This document shows positions 59,301 to 64,000 of a stretch of DNA of 64,000 bases, in pieces (positions within the stretch are counted from its first letter, which is position 1; the number at the start of each line of letters is the position of its first letter). Position numbers and translations under genes: made by a program. Source of the stretch: Ananas comosus (Eukaryota; Streptophyta; Magnoliopsida; Poales; Bromeliaceae); the NCBI RefSeq assembly GCF_001540865.1, contig NC_033630.1, forward strand, positions 1,273,147-1,337,146. Direction: 5' to 3'. The notes under the pieces are model-generated. The model made no database searches, had not been told where the DNA came from, and worked only from the letters and a program-made list of their open reading frames with translations.

Positions 59301-60997
59301 GAGGATGCTCGTATTGTTGGTTTTGAGGTGATTCCAATCAGGTCTGACTTTGTTCTAGATCTATGAACTTCTTGGTTTTTTTTTTTTTTTGTCATAGGTA
59401 TGTTTCGTGTTCAAATTTGCTTTTCCATTTTCAGATTAGTTATGTTTTCATACTACAGTTTGTAAGTAGTAGCAAAACAAGCTAGTTGCTAGGAGTTAAT
59501 TCCTTGCATGCTTAAGTTCTAACTATCGCACCAGGCAATCATAAGGGAATTTTTTAATTGCCTTAACCATTCATTACTTTATTTACCATTTTCTGTTCAT
59601 GTACAGTGTAAAGCATGAATACAACGACTGGGACGATAAGAATCCTAGATTGGTAACGTGCAACCCCAACACGAAGATAACTCCTGGCAGCAATAACCTG
59701 CAGGAAGTAGCTGCTGACACGCACATCGTATTCTCGTACGATGTCACCTTTCAGGTATGGTTTTCTTTTTTTTTTTTTATTCTTAAGCTAAAACTTATTC
59801 TTAATTTCATCTCTCACATCCCACTTCACCTATTTACAGCCCAGCGAAATCAAATGGGCGTCTCGTTGGGACACGTACCTCCTCATGAACGATGATCAGA
59901 TTCACTGGTTCTCGATCATCAACTCATTAATGATCGTCCTATTCCTCTCCGGCATGGTTGCCATGATCATGTTAAGAACTCTTTATAAAGATATTGCAAA
60001 CTACAATCAGCTCGATAGTCAAGATGAAGCCCAGGAGGAGACTGGGTGGAAACTACTTCATGGTGACGTATTCAGGCCGCCTGTCCACTCCGGCCTTCTC
60101 TGTGTATATGTTGGGTCGGGCGTTCAGTTTTTCGGGATGACACTAGTCACTATGATATTTGCCCTACTAGGTTTCCTCTCTCCCTCCAACCGCGGGGGCC
60201 TAATGACTGCCATGGTTCTTCTCTGGGTCTTTATGGGCCTGTTTGCTGGATATGCGTCAGCCCGTCTCTATAAAATGTTCAAAGGCACTGACTGGAAGAA
60301 AATAACACTTAAAACTGCGTTCATGTTCCCCGGCATCATCTTCACCATATTCTTCTTTTTAAATGCTTTAATCTGGGGGGAGAAGTCATCGGGTGCAGTT
60401 CCTTTTGGGACCATGTTTGCCCTAGTTCTACTATGGTTTGGTATTTCTGTGCCATTAGTCTTTGCTGGAAGCTTCCTCGGATACAAGAAACCGGCAATTG
60501 AGGATCCTGTGAAAACCAACAAAATCCCTAGGCAAATCCCTGAGCAGGCATGGTACATGCAGCCATTGTTCTCCATCCTGGTTGGCGGTATTCTCCCCTT
60601 CGGCGCTGTTTTCATCGAGCTCTTCTTTATCCTCACATCCATCTGGCTGAACCAATTCTACTACATCTTCGGGTTCCTCTTTATAGTATTCCTTATTCTT
60701 CTTGTGACGTGTGCGGAGATCACGATCGTTCTTTGCTACTTCCAACTGTGCAGCGAGGACTACCACTGGTGGTGGAGGGCGTATTTGACTGCAGGTTCCT
60801 CCGCAATTTACCTCTTTGCCTACTCAATCTTCTATTTCTTCACGAAGCTGGAGATCACAAAGGTCGTTTCGGGCATTCTCTACTTTGGGTACATGTTGAT
60901 CGGGTCCTATGCTTTCTTCGTTCTCACAGGGACTATTGGCTTCTACTCGTGCTTCTGGTTTGTGCGGAAAATCTATTCCTCTGTGAAGATCGATTGA
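56374..60997 (+). CDS. Transmembrane 9 superfamily protein (nonaspanin), 7 exons
   Basis: A 631-residue Golgi/endosome membrane protein of the EMP70/TM9SF family, linked to sorting and to Golgi residence of membrane cargo. Exons: 56374-56481, 58228-58392, 58602-58711, 59013-59106, 59229-59341, 59607-59754, 59840-60997; the sum is 632 codons. Residues 1-23 are a signal peptide (LLIVLLVAVAPTRA), then FYLPGVAPRDF opens the lumenal domain (EYCKPLKIVNSAENLGEVL, EYRVNMILDNLPVAVPRQR). Nine membrane segments follow from about residue 269 (WFSIINSLMIVLFLSGM). The C-terminus KIYSSVKID carries a KxD-type COPI/Golgi-retention signal. It closely resembles Arabidopsis TMN7-type proteins from memory. Intron 4 begins GC (AAG|GCAAGC), required to join VGLK with SKDGKYY. 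Intron 1 contains a Mutator-type MITE. Confidence 0.95.
57211..57619. mobile_element. Mutator-type MITE, copy 4, inside TM9 intron 1
   Basis: The ends are GGGTTAATTTCATACAGACC and GGACCTGTATGAAATTAATCC (split: GGACCTGTATG and AAATTAATCC). The inverted arms run about 110 bp with few mismatches (AAAGTTCAACTTTCATATG). The flanks TTAGAAATA and AAAGAAATA share 7 of 9 bases. It seems young, given the arm similarity, and is spliced out with the intron. Confidence 0.85.
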
Positions 60998-61755
60998 TGA
61001 GGATGATGGGGGCAGAGGTGTGCTTTTGGATGGTTCTAAAAGCATCTGGACATAGTTGAGGGTTTTCTACAGAGATGGGAGGATTGGGAGAGAAGTTTCA
61101 TAGGAAGGTTCGCAAAATTTGAGTACTTAGAGATTAGTAATTTTGGTTGGAGGCAAGATAATGTGGTAATTTCTGGTAGTTATTATAACTAAAACATGTT
61201 TTCTCTTGTTTCTCTTTTCTGTGTTGTAACGTCTCCAAATTTTCATTGTTCCTAAGTTTTATCAGTGGCTAGCAAAGGTTAAATAGGAAAATCTTTGCTG
61301 TGGAGCCGCATGAATCGTAGGCATCTTGTTTCATAGCTGCATAATTATTCTACTTTTAAGTCTTTTTTAGAATAAAATTTAGGGAGCATTTTGATGGGGC
61401 AACTACGTAGAGTGGGTTTCACTGTATACACACCGCTGATTTTTGGAGCAACTTCCATTTACGAGCAAAATATCTAACAAATAATCCTGTTGAAATAAAT
61501 AAATAATATTATTATTCAATGCCTAATCTAGTGGTTTCATTTCCGGGGCATATGAAAATATTATGGGCTTAGTAGGATTATATGGGGTTCGAGAGGTCTA
61601 CAAACAATATTAAAAGAAAAAAAAACTCACTTCAGTGTCCTAATTAAAGCACGCTATCGCTCGATGACCAAAATGGCACTAGTTTACAGCATCTGGTGAA
61701 GGAAAGTTTCGTAGACAAATTGCATTGAAGAGATTAGTACAAACACCCATCAAGT
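60998..61755. other. 3' region of the TM9 gene and intergenic DNA
   Basis: It follows the TM9 stop codon. TTGTTTCTCTTTTCTGTGTTG and AATAAAATT at about 61371 suit a 3' untranslated region with a poly-A signal. No gene appears before the TGGGCC cluster. Confidence 0.5.
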
Positions 61756-61850
61756 GGGCCAAGCCTATGGGATAACGGGCACAAGACACAAGGCCCAAAG
61801 ACCAAGGCCCAAGGCCCAGTTCAACAATGGGCATAGCGCCCACGGCCCAT
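61756..61850 (+). promoter_or_regulatory. Dense TGGGCC/GGCCCA cluster upstream of the last gene
   Basis: At least six GGCCCA/TGGGCC-type words occur within 95 bp (GTGGGCCAAG, AAGGCCCAAAG, CAAGGCCCAAGGCCCAG, AATGGGCAT, ACGGCCCAT). They lie about 100-200 bp upstream of the ATG at 61957. This fits a TCP-bound site II promoter of a constitutively expressed gene. Confidence 0.6.
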
Positions 61851-61956
61851 TAATAAGAGCCAACTATAAAGTAGGGTCTGTTAGTTTCGGATTTGTACGC
61901 GATAGTGGCGGCATTCTTCGGGATCTGTGGCGCGCTCCCGCCCTTCCTCTCCCGCG

Positions 61957-63801
61957 ATGAACAGTTTGCCCGAAATCACCCACTTATTTACCAAACTAGC
62001 CTCCGACCTCCGGCCACCAAACTCCGCCCCCGCCTCCGTCGCGAGGGCCATCCACTCCGTCGCCGCCTCCCTCAACGACGACGGCGACGACGAGGAGGAG
62101 GAGAAGCTCAATCGTAGGGTTAGGGTTTTGGACGCCGCGCTCTCCCTTATGTGCTTCAAAACCCCCGAGGTTCCGCTCCTCCTCCTTTTCCCTCTTCCCC
62201 TTCCTATCTTTATCGATCTATACCTCTCTCTGATCGCTCCGCATTTCAGGTACGCAGAGCTCGGATCGAGTGTTTGGTTCGCACCATCACCTCGGTGCTC
62301 TCCTCCTCGATCTCGTGCCGCGTCGTGCGATCTGAGGGCGGAGACGGTGGCGAGCTCCTGAGCGTTGGGAGCTCGATCTCGTCGAGGGATTGCGATGAGC
62401 TCATTCCAGTGTGCGCGGATGTTCTCGAGAGATTGAAGGGTCATGATGGTGAGACTTTTCTTTTTTTATCTTTCCGTTTTGTTTTCCTAGTACTAAAAAA
62501 TTAGAGCTTGTCACTTTCTTTTTTGTTTAATGGATTCGTTTTTGCTATTTTGATGAACCAACACTATAGCTGTTCTCTTTGAATCAATGACTCAATCATT
62601 CTCATGATATTGTCATCATTCTGCTTTCATGCAAAAAAAAGGGAGGAAAAAAAGGAAGAAGAAGAAGAAGAAGAAGAAGAAGAGGATCTCTCTGCTTTGC
62701 AAATTATAGTTAGCATCCATTTCCAAAGTGCCACTTTGATTTGTGGATATGCATCTATGATCAAGTAGTTTTCCTCTTATGTTATGATGCTTCTTTTCTT
62801 TACTTATGTTGCCTCTCTACATCTTATATGCTCCTCCTACAGTTGCAGAGCTTTCAAATTCTCTATTATATGCTCTTCTAAAAGCCGCAATATCATCATC
62901 TCCTTATCAAAGCTTTTTCCCTTTGCCACTGATGCACTATGAAGACGACGAAGGAAACAGCCGTGAAAAGAGGATAATGATTTCAAGGTTAAAATGTTTT
63001 TTACCTGAAGAAATGCCTTTTAACGACAATGAAATTCCATTCAGGTATTCTTGGCTTTATATAAGGCTTTTTAATTTCTTCAGAGTCTTCTGTTAGTTTT
63101 TCTCTATCTATACATACTTTTTTTTTTTTCCCTTAGTATAGTTGTTAGTTTCTTCTTGAACTCTAGATTCTCTGGGATANACAACTATACTAAGGTTAAA
63201 ATGTTTTTTACCTGAAGAAATGCCTTTTAACGACAATGAAATTCCATTCAGGTATTCTTGGCTTTATATAAGGCTAAAGAAACAAAAAAGAGTCTTCTGT
63301 TAGTTTTTCTCTATCTATACATACTTTTTTTTTTTTCCCTTAGTATAGTTGTTAGTTTCTTCTTGAACTCTAGATTCTCTGGGATAGTAGAATATCTAGA
63401 AGGCTAGAGATTTAAAGATTTAACTTTCCGATATTTTGAGCATTAGGCTAGTTTTATGTAAGATAGTAGATTCATCCTTTTCTTTTCTATTTGCCTCTTT
63501 TTTGTTTCTTTTCACCCATTTAAAGGTTCTTTGGGCCTTTTACTTTCTTCCGGTTACTTTAGCACTGATCTATGTTTCTGTTTCGATTTTCTAATAGGAT
63601 GCTTTTTTGGTATCTTGATCCATCAACTCTAAAGCATGACATTTCAGAAATACTGCGGGAAGCTATTCAAAGACCCTTCCTTTGCTTGAAGAAGGAATTG
63701 TATGATCAAATGGCTTGGCGTTCTATAATCATATGCTTGGTAACTTCTCCAACCATCTTTATGGAGACAAGAGCACTGTTGCACAGATGGTTTCTTATGA
63801 C
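61957..63801 (+). CDS. Uncharacterised conserved-looking plant protein, 5' part
   Basis: I do not recognise this protein. Exons that join in frame: 61957-62169, 62250-62448, 62843-63044, 63598-63801, giving about 272 residues before the gene continues past my last clear exon and out of the window. It starts MNSLPEITHLFTKLASDL; later landmarks are RIECLVRTITSVLSSSISC, ELIPVCADVLERLKGHDV, ELSNSLLYALLKAA, EEMPFNDNEIPFR, MLFWYLDPSTLKHDI and EAIQRPFLCLKKEL. It looks wholly helical and soluble, of ARM/HEAT-like texture, but no repeat is provable. A strong TGGGCC cluster precedes it. Intron 3 is disturbed: 207 bp including the end of exon 3 are duplicated around the N at 63180, so the second partial exon (63194-63251) should be ignored. 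Confidence 0.75.
62985..63386. repeat. N-flanked duplication covering an exon end
   Basis: The segment 62985-63179 recurs at 63192-63386, offset 207, with one divergent patch (TTTTTAATTTCTTC against AAAGAAACAAAAA near 63070 and 63277). Immediately after the N at 63180, ACAACTATACTAAGG is the reverse complement of CCTTAGTATAGTTGT at about 63133. A small inverted piece at a contig end plus a duplicated overlap indicates misassembly. Confidence 0.8.
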
Positions 63802-64000
63802 GTAAGTTGTATATGATTTCTTGTGGCATGAGTTCTACTTTTCATACATAACCTATTACACTTCTTGCGTGATAAGAGGAAGGTAGAAGTCTCTTTAGTA
63901 GCAGCATCATTTCACATCTTTTCTGCTCACATATTTTCAAAGCAAATTAAATATGGAATTTCCTCCAGAATACATTTTTATTGTTGAATGTTTTTGTTTG

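Noticed and set aside
1..64000. CRISPR arrays, operons, prophage or other prokaryotic systems
   Set aside because: The window is clearly plant nuclear DNA with spliced genes; no regularly spaced repeats of CRISPR type exist.

Overview
The window is nuclear DNA of a flowering plant. Genes have canonical plant introns, intergenic DNA is AT-rich and packed with small transposons and (TA)n/(GA)n microsatellites, and several genes open with very GC-rich 5' exons (NPP, PRA1, LBD). The GC-rich 5' exons point to a monocot. Pineapple or a related commelinid is my best guess, but the sequence alone does not prove it. Five single N bases (10408, 17259, 26097, 47121, 63180) mark joins made by the assembler, and two of them sit between duplicated segments.

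Layout. 1-9400 is repeat-rich and holds no convincing gene (one Harbinger-type MITE, one foldback element, LTR-like relics). 9411-10967 (-) is a nucleotide pyrophosphatase/phosphodiesterase with an N-flanked duplication inside its coding sequence. 11000-15400 is MITE territory. 15402-15995 (+) is a single-exon PRA1F protein. 17784-19061 (+) is an OCTOPUS-like (DUF740) protein. 19394-26230 holds a Mutator-type MITE with a GC-rich minisatellite core, a long hairpin, a LINE 3' end and a composite hAT-like element. 26598-29977 (+) is a four-exon chloroplast thioredoxin-like gene. 30000-40600 is gene-free: a Helitron-like element, foldback MITEs, an AATTTGA-type array and a solo LTR. 40631-45058 (-) is an eight-exon bHLH041-like transcription factor with a 15-nt micro-exon. 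49339-49539 (+) encodes a tiny Ala/Gly-rich protein. 50034-50651 (-) is a PADRE/DUF4228 protein. 52674-53267 (-) is a two-exon LOB-domain protein. 56374-60997 (+) is a seven-exon TM9/nonaspanin. 61957 to beyond 63801 (+) is the 5' part of an uncharacterised conserved gene.

The genes do not form a pathway; they are an ordinary plant neighbourhood of membrane-trafficking genes (PRA1F, TM9), redox (thioredoxin-like), development and stress (OCTOPUS-like, bHLH041-like, LBD, PADRE) and one extracellular-type phosphodiesterase. I reconstructed exon structures by joining reading frames across splice sites; they fit family alignments as I remember them but no transcript was available. I found no plainly new biological system. 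The most notable items are two GC-AG introns, the 15-nt micro-exon, four Mutator-type MITEs with readable 9-bp target duplications, a clean solo LTR and a set of foldback elements bordered by mirror-image microsatellites.
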